A stretch of DNA of 64,000 bases from Dermacentor variabilis (taxonomy: Eukaryota; Arthropoda; Arachnida; Ixodida; Ixodidae), in assembly GCF_050947875.1 (NCBI RefSeq), contig NC_134569.1, positions 43,043,277-43,107,276 on the forward strand, given 5' to 3'. Made by a program: the position numbers and the translations under genes. The notes below the pieces were generated by a model. That model was given only the letters and a program-made list of their open reading frames with translations, searched no databases and was not told the origin of the DNA. Shown piece after piece: positions 1 through 9,980 of this stretch (its first letter is position 1; every line of letters starts with the position of its first letter).

Positions 1-868
1 TTCAGTGAATACCTTGCGTCTCGTGTAGGACCTGGGTATGAGTGGTTCAAAAATATTTTTGCCAGAACGACGTCCGACGCCGACGCCGGCACGGGATTTT
101 CTGCGACACGGGCTTTTTAACGCTGTTGCGTTAAAACATTATTTGACATGAATTCTTTGACATGACATTATTTGACATGAAACGTTATTTGACATGAATT
201 CAAGAAAGACTTGGTGAAATAAGTCGCTAACTGTTTTGTGCACGTTTTGCCTGACACAATGTGCGACCAGTCATTGCAACGAGGCTTCAAGCGTGCTCCG
301 TGGCGATACGCAGGAGTTGCGCAAAGCAAAGCTGCAGATCGTCGAGTGCCGCTATCGCCTTCCTTGCAGTGAAAATTGTTGGTTCGTCTACAGGGTCTTG
401 ATCTGTTGCTTTGGCTGATGTTCGCGTCCTTACCGCCCTTGCTAACTTTGAAAACGTCGCCGGTCGTAAGTTACGAATACATTACGCCGTCATCAACAGC
501 GTCGTATCTGTCTAGTTATTACACACGCTGATGCGCAAACAAGCAACGTACGACTTGAGCGATTCGTGGAGCAGTGCAGCAGGACTATTTTCGACATTGA
601 CATGCTCGTCCAGTACCTCGTTAGCGGCTGCGTTAGAGCAATCGCACAGAGTACCTTTGTGACATTCACGAAGGGGAATGGCGGAACCACTCCATGGCAT
701 TTGTCGTAAAGCGTCAAATCAGCCGTCGGGGACGCCTAAATTTCGTCGTTGTGCTGGCCAATATATATGTATTTCACAATACGTATGAGAGATAGGAATT
801 CAGCCGTGAAGTAATCAAACCTTCGTTATACAGGTAATTTCGCTGTAGAGGCGTCCAGTTGTATATAT
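1..868. other. unassigned 5' stretch
   Basis: No gene or recognised repeat family. A short motif, TATTTGACATGA, recurs three times with small changes between about 133 and 200, next to partial copies of TTGACATGA. The stretch at about 818-860 (CTTCGTTATACAGG and what follows) resembles 4790-4830, which suggests an old dispersed repeat. Reading frames here are short and look like chance. Confidence 0.5.
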
Positions 869-1442
869 TACGAGGGCAAATCAGACAATCTTTGCCCCCA
901 CTCTTTTTTTTTTGCCAAATTACGGCTGTAAATGCGAAGTCAACATATTCATTCCCAGTGGTGGACCTTTTCTTGAACCAGCCCAGCCTTATCTGCCGGT
1001 AGCTTCGCGGCACGGCGCTGCTGTCAGTTGTTGAAGATGGCGGTTGTGCTTCACACGTTTTCGGCGCACGAGCAACGAAGTGGGATTGGGTCATTTCATT
1101 GGGACAGTCTGGACCACCCACCATGCAGTCCGGACCTCGCCAATGGTGATTTCCACGTTTTCGGTCCCTTGAAGAAGTTCCTGGCAGAACCGCGATTCAC
1201 GTGCAACGATGAAGTCAAGACAGCAGTCCGACCGTGGTTCCACAGTCAGCCGGACGAACTGTACCACAGGGGCATCTAAAATTTAGTGCTGCGATGAGAC
1301 AAAAGTTTAAACCGGTGTGGGGACTATATGTGGAAAAATAGTGTAAGGTACATGGAATAGTAGATATATTTGTAATTACCCGTATGTTCCTAATTTTGGC
1401 TAATAAGAAATAGGGGCAAAGACTTTCTGATTCGCCCTCGTA
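869..1442 (+). mobile_element. internally deleted mariner element
   Basis: Terminal inverted repeats of about 28 bp begin CGAGGGCAAATCAGA at 871 and end TCTGATTCGCCCTCG at 1440. They match at about 27 of 30 positions and are flanked by TA on both sides (869-870 and 1441-1442), the mariner target duplication. At 574 bp the copy is less than half the usual 1.3 kb. The interior keeps only the transposase N-terminus and C-terminus, so it is a non-autonomous deletion derivative. Confidence 0.88.
1037..1279 (+). pseudogene. mariner transposase remnant (N-terminus fused to C-terminus)
   Basis: The frame starts at an ATG with a short mariner-like N-terminus (MAVVLHTFSAHEQRS) and runs straight into the catalytic C-terminal part: WDSLDHPPCSPDLANGDFHV, then FGPLKKFL and DDEV-like residues. 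The third catalytic aspartate of the DD34D transposase core is the D in LANGD. Everything between the helix-turn-helix N-terminus and this point, including the first two catalytic aspartates, is missing. The frame stops at 1279, and a shifted continuation resembling the family C-terminal GGDYVEK follows near 1315-1335. It cannot make active transposase, but it could be mobilised by a full-length copy because both ends are present. Confidence 0.82.
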
Positions 1443-1841
1443 GTTGCCGCATCGTCTTCCGTCTGTACTTCAGGTGTGCATAGTGCACTTTTACTGAACT
1501 TTAGATTCACACTCTTGGTTTGTAACGTACCCTTAAACGGTCGAGCTGCTCATCAAATCAAACGCTGATTGAAACATCATGTGGATTAACACGCAAAATG
1601 GCACCGATAAATGCGCGCTCTCGATATGCACGATCGCCGAACAGTGACCTTGTTTAAATTAACAGTTCCATTTGCGGACTTCACGTTAGAAGGAAAGAAG
1701 AATGGAACCAAGGCGTTATCTGCGGGTTTTGCGTTATTTCGAGGGGTATGCGAATATATGAAAATATTTGTCAAGAGCTGAATAATATATAGGAGAATAC
1801 AGAAAGCTTTTGACAGATCTGTGCAGGTTGTATATTGCAGA

Positions 1842-2002
1842 GCCGTATTTTGTAACGACGCCATTTCATTTTCCATTCTCCTCGGCCTTTGTCGTTGGCT
1901 AGGACGTCTCTACGCCAGCGTTCTTCGCCGAGATCAGACACTCGGCGCGACAGATGGAGAAATGAAGAATGGAAAATGAAATGAATTGTTACAAAATATG
2001 GC
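1842..2002. mobile_element. palindromic MITE-like foldback element
   Basis: The two ends are inverted copies. GCCGTATTTTGTAAC opens the left side and GTTACAAAATATGGC closes the right. Inside these, CATTTCATTTTCCATTC pairs with GAATGGAAAATGAAATG. Arms are about 40 bp around a GC-richer centre. No coding sequence. It resembles short palindromic repeats I know from tick genomes. A related left-end fragment seems to lie at about 12348-12390. Confidence 0.7.
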
Positions 2003-2094
2003 TCCCTGTCGCTCGTTATAAGTGTCAGCTCATAAGCCAAGCCAACCATGTCACGAAGTTTTTAGAACTTTCGGTAGTCACCTGCATCATATAC

Positions 2095-2748
2095 GGGGTG
2101 ATCATTTTTAAGCTTTCCGGAATTTTTCAGTATCGCCTGCGGCAGATAGCATCATTTTTATTCTTGAGCTGAATTATTCGAAGAGGCGGACATTACTAGC
2201 ACGAGAAATCGAAATGCATATTCAACTAATCGACAAACTTTCACGAATTAATTAATTAATTAATTAATTAATTACCTTAGGGCACATATTGAAATTTACG
2301 AATTGTAGCCTTTGAGCTTGCAAGACGTATCCACTTGAAATGAATCTCCAATCTCCAATTCCGAGATATGATTTAACCCCAAAGTGTGGGACGAAGTACG
2401 TGGGCGTTCCGGTTACTTTTGTGTTTCAATGCATAAAAGAGCGTTTTGTTAAAGAATTAAGTGGAACAACAGTGCATTTTTACGACCCATTGAAAGCGCT
2501 CATCTCCAATCTGGTGTAATTGTAGAAATTCATTCCAAGTGAATACGCCTTGCAAACTCACTGGCTACAATTCGTAAATTGCAATACGCGCCATAAAAAG
2601 TTAACTAAGTTAATGATTAGTTTAATATGTGTTTCGATTTCTCGTGCAAGTGATGTCTGCCTCTGAATAATTCAGCTCAAGGATTCTACTCAATGTTTTC
2701 TGCAATAGGCGATTTTTAAAAATTCTGGAATGCCTGGAAACGATCGCC
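2095..2748. mobile_element. foldback element with about 220-255 bp arms
   Basis: Left arm 2095-2350 and right arm 2528-2748 are inverted copies. For example GAGCTGAATTATTCGAAGAG (2166 onward) is mirrored by CTCTGAATAATTCAGCTC near 2660, and TTTACGAATTGTAGCC near 2295 is mirrored near 2565. The spacer of about 180 bp has no gene. The left arm contains an (AATT)n run at 2246-2274. Long arms with no ORF suggest a non-autonomous DNA transposon. Confidence 0.68.
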
Positions 2749-2785
2749 TCGTACATTAAATAGACTGAAATACATATTAAATACG

Positions 2786-3105
2786 AAATAAACAAGTAAA
2801 GAAGGGAACCGAGGAACTCGATTTTTGTTAATCATAATCATATAAAGCCAACAGTCAATGAAGCCGAGAAAATCATAGGGAAAATTAGCTATGGTTGGAA
2901 TTGAAATGTAGAAAATAATGAATGGAAATGAAACTGGACGAAAAGACAACGCCACCGGCGACATGTTATCTTTTCGTCCAGTTTCATTTCCATTTTTTTA
3001 TTATTTTCTTTATTTAAATTTCAACCGCAGCTAATTCCCCTATGCTTTCCTGGGCTCCATTGACTGTTGGCTTTATATGATAATAAATACGAATAACGTT
3101 TGCAT
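2786..3105. repeat. head-to-head pair of truncated tRNA-SINE bodies
   Basis: About 2786-2955 (reverse) and 2967-3105 (forward) are inverted copies of the same SINE body, meeting around GACAACGCCACCGGCGACAT. Shared landmarks are TTTTCGTCCAGTTTCATTTC, a stretch around CCTATG, and GACTGTTGGCTTTATATGAT. The same body occurs at 46383-46530 and 46754-46964, where a tRNA-like head is attached. Both copies here lack most of the head, so Pol III promoter boxes are absent. Confidence 0.7.
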
Positions 3106-3312
3106 ATAACTTCTACTTGATAATTTTCTTCCATGCGCTCTGAGAAGTGGAGAAATCTTCGGGATTCGACTCGAGGTTAGGAGCCCACGTTTTTTTTTTC
3201 GCATATTCGCATTCAATTCGATTTCAGCAGTTCCGCTGTTCGGATTTGAATTTCAGTGAATCGCGATAAAACTTGTATCGATCCGCGGCGCGCTGCAGCG
3301 TGGCTGCACAGC

Positions 3313-3366
3313 AGAATCAGAATCAGAATCAGAATCAGAATCAGAATCAGAATCAGAATCAGAATC
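3313..3366. repeat. (AGAATC)9 hexamer array
   Basis: Nine tandem AGAATC units are followed at once by TGTTTTTATTGAGATGATTA. Read on the minus strand this is a sequence ending in (GATTCT)n, like the 3' ends of CR1-type LINEs that terminate in short tandem repeats. About 3367-3620 may therefore be a LINE 3' untranslated end on the minus strand, but I see no coding sequence there. Confidence 0.75.
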
Positions 3367-4482
3367 TGTTTTTATTGAGATGATTACAAGATGTTAATTT
3401 ACAGAAGGAGGTCCCGAAGTCAAAGTCAAAGAGCGGGGCAACGTGTAATAGCTGTACGTGCTCACCTGCTTGTAGTTCAGAAGTGATCATACTTCAAACT
3501 GGAGCCCGGAGTGCAGCTGTGCAGATCGATCATCTGGTGATTTCGAAGCAATAACCGAGCGTCGTCGAAACTGCATGCGGAGTAGCAATAAGAGTCATAC
3601 TTAACAAACTTTCAACTCTGAGGATTGAGAGTTGGCGGCTGTGCAAGTTATACCAGAAACACTATGGTATCACAAGTCTGTTTGATTATGAAAACAAACT
3701 TGCAGTTGAATAACATTCCAGTCAGGTTCTACTGTTGCGAAACTGCAAGGCGAATGCGGGTTTGACGTGTAAAAAAAAAAAAGGAAACCTAGTTCTCAAT
3801 TTTAAACTCACTCTGAGTTAAAGAGCATAGAAATGAACTTCGCGATCAGCGCTTGGATATTCTGCTTGTCACTCGTGGTAACGTAGGCCGTTGACGGGTG
3901 AGGGAGAATTAATGATTGGTTCAATGCATTTTGATACTATTTAATTTTACAGTGCGAGATTGAACAACTCCAGACCGAATATGCACTGCGAAAGTGGTGC
4001 ATCTCCTGCGAGTTATCGCAATTGTCGCGGTTAACCTTTTCTTTTTTTACTGAATTCATTGTTTCAGCACTCTGTAGTATAAGTAGTGTAGGTAGGTATA
4101 GAGCCATACGTGCCACTGTATAGCGCTGTTAGTCCTTCATATTCGAAAGAAGAAAAAAATAAAGTGATCCACATATACATACCCTAGAAAAGGGCGACGA
4201 AGGACTTAAAGCACTGCTGCCTCTTTCGGTCTGCATGCAAACAAAGCCCGCCGCAAACAGAGCAGCTTTAAGGACTGCCGTTATCGTGCCACCGGAGCTC
4301 TGCCAGCTACGCCGTCGCAGCAGCTGTGCTGAGCGACGGACGTTGTTCCAGAGGATTGCGTACACTCAGAAACTGAGGCCATGCGCTCGGCTTTCGAGGA
4401 GAAAAGAGCCAAAAACAAGCAGAGGTATCAAACGCATGCAGAACGAAGCCGGCTGACAAACTTCCTGCAGGGCATACGCGCG
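3367..4482. other. unassigned stretch, possible LINE 3' end at its start
   Basis: No supported gene. The first 250 bp may be the 3' end of a minus-strand LINE (see the hexamer array). The rest has only short frames, an A-rich run at about 3771-3782, and no recognised family. Confidence 0.4.
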
Positions 4483-4709
<227 letters not shown>

Positions 4710-5358
4710 TAAAGATCAGGCCCCGTGCTGCTCACAATATAGCAGGCAGGCTAAACTCGTTCAACAAGAGAAAAGTGGCATATAATGAATACTTCGTTAT
4801 ATAGGCAATTTCGTTGTAGAGGCGTTCCACTGCACTTGGTGTAGTGTGAACATGTCAGCTCGCGCTTTATTTAGCCATGTCGAAGTGCATGGGGTAACAG
4901 GAAGGCTGCTTTGCTAGGCATTCATTGAAATGCATCTAGAAGAGAAAATTTAGCTTTGCCGACTTTAATGAGTAGATTTGAGACATAGAATTTGAGTTTT
5001 TAAGGATCCTGAAAATGAAAAAAAAAAAGAAGAATCAACTTTATGATTCCACTGTGAGAACAGATACCGCATTGCTGCGAACTGCAGCATGCATCAATTA
5101 GGACGTGTGAATATCGCAACAAACATGTGAATAATGCAATGGTTTCACATAAGCAGCAAATTAATAGAATAATATTTTCCCTCTTTTGGGCACTCTAATA
5201 GGAACTGTTTACAGAATTGTGACATTAGCTTTTGGCGCAGAGGTGAGAAGTGAGTTAGTTGGAAACCTGATGTTTCACCTTTAAAATATTTCTTAAAAGT
5301 TTGAAGAACATTTTCAGGCCCTAAATAAGAATTCTGCTCTCAACGGTCGCTAGCATAT
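4710..5358. other. unassigned stretch
   Basis: AT-rich DNA without a supported gene. About 4790-4830 resembles 818-860 (CTTCGTTATAnAGG, then TGTAGAGGCG), a dispersed repeat of unknown type. Confidence 0.4.
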
Positions 5359-6778
5359 AAAGGGCCCCTGAAACGGTTCGGACAAATTTTGTAGACGCGT
5401 AGGGTACAGCTTAAGTAGAACATTCGCACCACAATTTGAGTGAAGCGTTACGTATTGATGGAGCTACAAGCGATTACAAGTTACCCTCCTCCCTAGCCAT
5501 GCTTTTCCTCCAACTCGTTCGCCGAGCGATCGGGGCTAAGCTCCGCCTTCACTGGTCCTGCGTCACGATGCGACGTCACATCGTCCATTTCCGGTTGTTT
5601 TAGAGCCCGCCCCCGCCCGCGAGAAACCTCTCCGCTAGCCTTCTGTCGCAGCGCCGAACGTGTCTGGTATTCGGTAATCACACACTACCTGAATATTTCG
5701 ACGGAACGATAGAGGCATAAACTCAAGTTGATGAAGGAACTTTAGCGTAGACGTACGTGAGCTGCCCGATCGGTCTCCACGGTCCAGCCACCCGCTGGCG
5801 CAGAGCTTAACCAGCCAAAGAAAGAGCTAATATTGCTCTAACCAAGTGTAAAACATTTTAAACATTTACAAAAACAACGTGTTAACGATTACACTCCTGC
5901 GAAAATTTACGCCAGCAGCCAAGAAGATTACATTTTGTTATTGCTACTGTGTGTGGTTGCAGGTTGAGGTGGCTGCACCGTGCAGACCATTCACACATGC
6001 GCTTCTGTTCATCCCCTGAAACCACACGCAAGGGGACACGGCCAGGCCCTGTCCCCTTGCACTTGCGTTTACCCTAATACCGGACTCGCGAAAAGCTATT
6101 GCGTTAGTAATCTTCCGGTGTAAAGTGACGGCCGCAATCGCACAAATCCTAGCGCCGATCGGATAGCGGCAGTCCGATGCGCTGCAGCCAGTCCGCTCGT
6201 CTACTGGCTTGCAGAGGGACACGATGTCGCAGCTTGACATATTGCCAGTCGCTACGTTTGCAATCCACAACGCAACAAAGTCGAATCATAGCGCTCGCGA
6301 AAACACAAACCGACACTGACGGCGGAGCTCTCGTCAAAGACAGAGCACGTTGTAACACAAGCAGACGACACTTGCTGTGTGCCGGGAGTGCTTAAGTGTA
6401 CTGAAAAAATTGTTCTTGTGCATTCTCTTTATGTTACCTGCTTGTTATAAAAACAAATTAACTAACATTCCAACTATTACGAACATCATTTGTTTACCAT
6501 AAAGTTGGAAAAATTATCGATCACGCGCCCTGATCAGCCAATCGGATAGCTCGCCCCACTGACGTCATATGGGTGATTTCGGTCATATGGGTAGGGGCGG
6601 CTTAAAATTTCGCCGAGCAGTGTGCTGCGATCGGCAGCGATGTGCATTTTTAAAGCCTTATAATAAATTACACGCTTTACGCGGAGCACTTAGATGTGTC
6701 AATTAATGATCAGAAGGACCTACTCTAACGACTCAGTATGTTTGTAGAAAATCGTCAAAATCGTTTCAGGGTCCCTTT
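5359..6778 (-). mobile_element. P-type DNA transposon remnant
   Basis: Imperfect terminal inverted repeats are visible. AAAGGGCCCCTGAAACGG begins at 5359 and its counterpart ends CGTTTCAGGGTCCCTTT at 6778, and the similarity extends about 40 bp inward. Flanks AGCATATA and AACATTTA match at 6 of 8 positions, weak support for an 8-bp target duplication of the P-element type. A broken THAP zinc-finger domain lies inside on the minus strand. At 1420 bp it is too short for a full P transposase and contains no recognisable catalytic domain, so it is non-autonomous. The P assignment rests on THAP plus the weak 8-bp duplication. Confidence 0.6.
6107..6289 (-). pseudogene. THAP zinc-finger domain, frameshifted
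   Basis: On the minus strand an ATG at 6289 starts MIRLCCVVDCKR, followed by HRVPLQ, RRADWLQRIGL, the first half of a C2CH THAP domain (Cys-x-x-x-Cys pair, basic block, Trp). The second half, LCDCGRHFTPEDY, with the Cys and His of the C2CH set, lies in another frame at about 6108-6150. So a frameshift falls between 6150 and 6190. THAP domains form the DNA-binding N-terminus of P-element transposases and of many host proteins. The position inside inverted repeats favours transposase origin. I see no downstream RNase H-like catalytic core. Confidence 0.72.
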
Positions 6779-8096
6779 AACATTTAATTGCAACAACATG
6801 TTTGTTTAATCGGTTCAGCGGTTGGCTATAGCGAGAGCCTTTCAGCATGTGATATCTATTTGAATAAGAAAATCAAAGCTGGAGTAGTATTTTGTAAGTA
6901 TGTTCTTGTTTCGTTCGACTCTATCCTTTTCTTTTTCGTTCCGCTGCTCATTGTAGCTGCTATAGGAAACCACCGGGTACCTATTGTGTATCTGTCATCG
7001 CTATGACGTCCAGTGCCTCTCTCTCCGGGCGACATTAAACCGACTGCACAGGAGACCGTACTCCCGAGTCCAAAATACCCGGACCGTGGCCACATCCGTC
7101 ACTGGCACAAAAATTTATTCGGGCACTACTAATCTATTCGTGAACTGGTGCACTTCGAGTGTACAGCACTTGAAGTGCACCAGTTCGAGATACCGCCTAT
7201 GGTGGTCCTGTGCATCCTGGTAAAACCGCCGTCGAATAAGATGATCAAAAGAAAAGAGGCAGGCCGACAGACGAAGGTACAACCCCGTAGTTTCTGACCG
7301 CTGACCGCCCGTAGATGCAAGAATCCTTGTGCGCTTGTGTTCTTGTTTTCCCATCTTTTTCTTCCCTTCTTTAATCTTTCTTTAGTAAGAAATTTAGGAT
7401 TTTGGTACAGACAGCTCTGCCGCAGCTTCCCTACCCATAGCCCTACGTCTAAATAAATAAGAAAAAAACACATTTCAGCTATACCTTCCCATGTATTTCC
7501 ATCTGAATTAAAAAAAAAATACTAGCCATGCATAAGAAGTGTGAGGCTTTTTCTTAACTTAGAAGCACTTATTGGCGTACATCGCCATACGCATATTCAG
7601 CTTGTCTGTGTCCATATTAGGCCTCTGTCAGGCCTTTACTGCTCGTCTGTTGTCATCCTTTTTTGCTGGTTGCCAGTATACGCTCTTGCAACAAAATTAA
7701 TGGAATACCAGCTAGTCGAATCATCCAATCTTCTTTGAACGTAGCACAGTTGGGTAAGAGTATGCATGGCGTCACAGCTACCGTTTGAGTTGCAGAGCAA
7801 CGTCGTTTACTTCCTAGCGCATTACCGCCGTTTACATTTATGCAACATGCGGCTCTGCGAGAAATGCGACGCAACGCGCCATTGTCGTATTCACGTAAAC
7901 GCGGCTGTCAGATACAACAAGCTTGCGGTCACTAAAACCCGGCAGGCACTAAACAAATCATATACAGGCCGTTTGAGTGTTAAGCGAAGAGGAGGCATGT
8001 GCCGTGTTCAGACACGCATAATATCAATAATATGGCATAGCTTGACCACTCGCTGACACAATATGAACAGCGTTCGCTAGTTTTGTAACGTCTGCA
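6779..8096. other. unassigned stretch with one strong hairpin
   Basis: No gene recognised. The only structure that stands out is the 20-bp-arm hairpin at 7142-7186, listed separately. Reading frames of 60-114 codons occur on both strands without any family motif. Confidence 0.4.
7142..7186. repeat. near-perfect hairpin, 20-bp arms, 5-nt loop
   Basis: GAACTGGTGCACTTCGAGTG (7142-7161) is followed by TACAG and then CACTTGAAGTGCACCAGTTC (7167-7186), which pairs with one mismatch. It is too short and too perfect for ordinary background. It could be a minimal MITE, a quasi-palindrome made by replication template switching, or a small-RNA hairpin. Confidence 0.85.
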
Positions 8097-8510
8097 TTTA
8101 TTATTATTATTATTTTTGAAAACATATATACATTTGACAGGAAAGGGAAAGCGAGGAGCAGGCTGGCAACTGCCACCAGAGGAGGCACAACGCTTGCCTA
8201 CTCTTCAGAAGGGAGGTGACAGCAACGCAGAAATTGAAGATAGGAAGGAAGGGAGGAAAGAGGAATGAAAGAGCAATGGGACAAATCTAAAAGAATAAAG
8301 TAGAACACACAGTACAGGTCACACACAGTAGGGCCGGTCACTGAAGGTCACGCTTATAGTCTCGGCGCTACAAACGTGAACCTAAGTTAGTTAATTCTAG
8401 AAAAGTAAGTAGGGCGCAATGAGCCTGATTTCGTCGAGACGCACAACCACTGGTGTACAATCATTTGTCGAGTGTCGTACACCGCCGACCAAGAAATTTC
8501 GGCGAGAAAT
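8097..8510 (-). mobile_element. LINE 3' end (minus strand)
   Basis: Read on the minus strand this is a 3' untranslated segment ending in an (AAT)n tail (TATTATTATTATTATT on the plus strand at 8099-8114). It is the inverted counterpart of 30090-30330: both contain a GTGTACGAC block, CAGGCTCATnGCGC, CTAACTTAGGTTCACG, TTCAGTGACCGGCCCTACT and TTTAGATTTGTCC. Two independent copies with a shared 3' end fit a 5'-truncated non-LTR retrotransposon. No RT-coding part is included, so the clade is open. Confidence 0.65.
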
Positions 8511-8870
8511 TGGGTTTGACCCAATTTTCATAAAACTCATTCGGGGTACAAAAACCAGGAGTTACTGTGTTTTTTTTCCCCCGAAAACGAAGGGCCCTAT
8601 TTATTGAGAGTAAACAGTTTGGTTTGAAGCTTGCGTTGGGCACATTATAGGTTATATATCATCGCTTGATCTTAATCTTTCTAATAATACACTTACCCTA
8701 ATTTCTATGAATTAGTTGCATTTTCTTTCGCATTGCTACGTGCTTCGATGTAGCTCAGGTGAACCATTTTGAGCGAGACACGTAAACGCCGTCACCAGAA
8801 GGGAATAGTACCCTTTACCACTCGTCCTATAGTAACAACTTACTCGTCGCCTCACTTTGCTCTTCTTTTG
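8511..8870. other. unassigned stretch
   Basis: No gene or recognised repeat. A run of T (TTTTTTTTCCCCC at about 8570) and short frames only. Confidence 0.35.
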
Positions 8871-9290
8871 TTGTTGTTGTTGTTAAAACGTTTATTTAAC
8901 AAAACAACATAAAGGTTTCCGCCAGCAGGAAGTGGATCCATAAGGGTGGGTGGAGGGACAAAGGAGGAGGTCAGTTCAAATGTTGACTAATTTGGAGTCT
9001 TGTAGAAATCGAAGTAATGACGGGAATATGAGGCGCCGGCTCTCGGGGGGACCAGTGGGAAGGCGCCAGGCGTTCAGATTCTGAGGCCTCAGATTAGGCG
9101 GGAGGGTGGCGATCGCGCTTCTACGGTTCTTTTGTTGGTGACAGGACTGACGGCACTTGTGGGGATTTGTTTTTGACATGCTATGCGCAGGCACTTTAAT
9201 CGGACTTCGACATTAGTGCCCACAGATCGGTGGTGAGGATGACACGTGAAACAAATACCGTACTTACAGGAATCTGACGAAGCTCTTTTT
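8871..9290 (-). mobile_element. LINE 3' end with (AAC)n tail (minus strand)
   Basis: On the minus strand a short coding-like part (about 9290-9110, translating to YGICFTCHPHHRSVGTN and what follows) passes into an untranslated region with AATAAA and ends in (AAC)n, seen on the plus strand as TTGTTGTTGTTGTTG at 8871-8885. The Cys/His-rich coding remnant resembles the C-terminal end of RNase H-type LINE ORF2, which is short and decayed here. Confidence 0.5.
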
Positions 9291-9499
9291 CTTTTCTGCA
9301 ATTTTCATCCAGATATTGTGCTTATATTTAAAGCGATGCTACAAATACAACGCGGCATTTTTCGGTTCTGCTTTGTCCCCTGCGTTGGGTTTTGCCACTA
9401 AATATTTCTGCATCGGAAGAAGGCCGATCCAAAACCTTAGGTGTTGTTTCGTGGGCCGACTTTTTCACATACGCAAAGTGGTGTAGCACAGCGACATGG

Positions 9500-9565
9500 C
9501 CACAGGGGAGCGAGCTTTTCCGAGGTTTTTCCGAGACCTTTCCGAGCCACAGGGGAGCGAGTCCC
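9500..9565. repeat. short direct duplication
   Basis: CCACAGGGGAGCGAG occurs at about 9500 and again at about 9547, each followed by a CCGAGGTTTT motif. A tandem duplication of about 47 bp, slightly diverged. Confidence 0.6.
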
Positions 9566-9802
9566 GAGGTTTTCTTCACAGGTGTCGCCACTTATCGTCG
9601 CCAAGCAAGAGTTATGCAGGGAGGACGGACAGATCTAATAGCTCAAATATACCTATTCGCAAAATTTGCAGGTATGTTTTCTCTTGTTCTTGATAAGAAA
9701 GTTCCTGGTGAGAAAGAATTGCACAGCTTCGCGGTATTTGCATGCATCATCGAGCGCGTTTATGAATGGCCCAGCTGTCCATATATTAAGGAATGAATAC
9801 TC

Positions 9803-9980
9803 CAGGATGGATGGATGGGTGCTATGAGCGAGCCCTTTGAACCGGGGTGGTTGGTTGCGCCACCAAGCTCTTGTTCTTAATGTCCTAACGTCTTACTGAT
9901 GTCCTAACAGGACATCAACAGTCAGCGCCCTCTAGTGGCCGCTATAGCTGGAAACAGGTACGCCTTTCATTTCAAAACGC
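9803..9980 (-). mobile_element. LINE 3'-end fragment with (CATC)n tail (minus strand)
   Basis: GGATGGATGGATGG followed by GCTATGAGCGAGCCCTTTG, GGTTGCGCCACCAAGCTC and TGTCCTAACGT resembles the reverse complement of a LINE 3' end that is common in tick DNA, with (CATC)n as its tail. No coding sequence. Recognition is from memory of tick repeats, so confidence is limited. Confidence 0.4.

Noticed and set aside
3313..3366. CRISPR-like array
   Set aside because: Pure hexamer repeats without spacers, in a eukaryotic repeat context.
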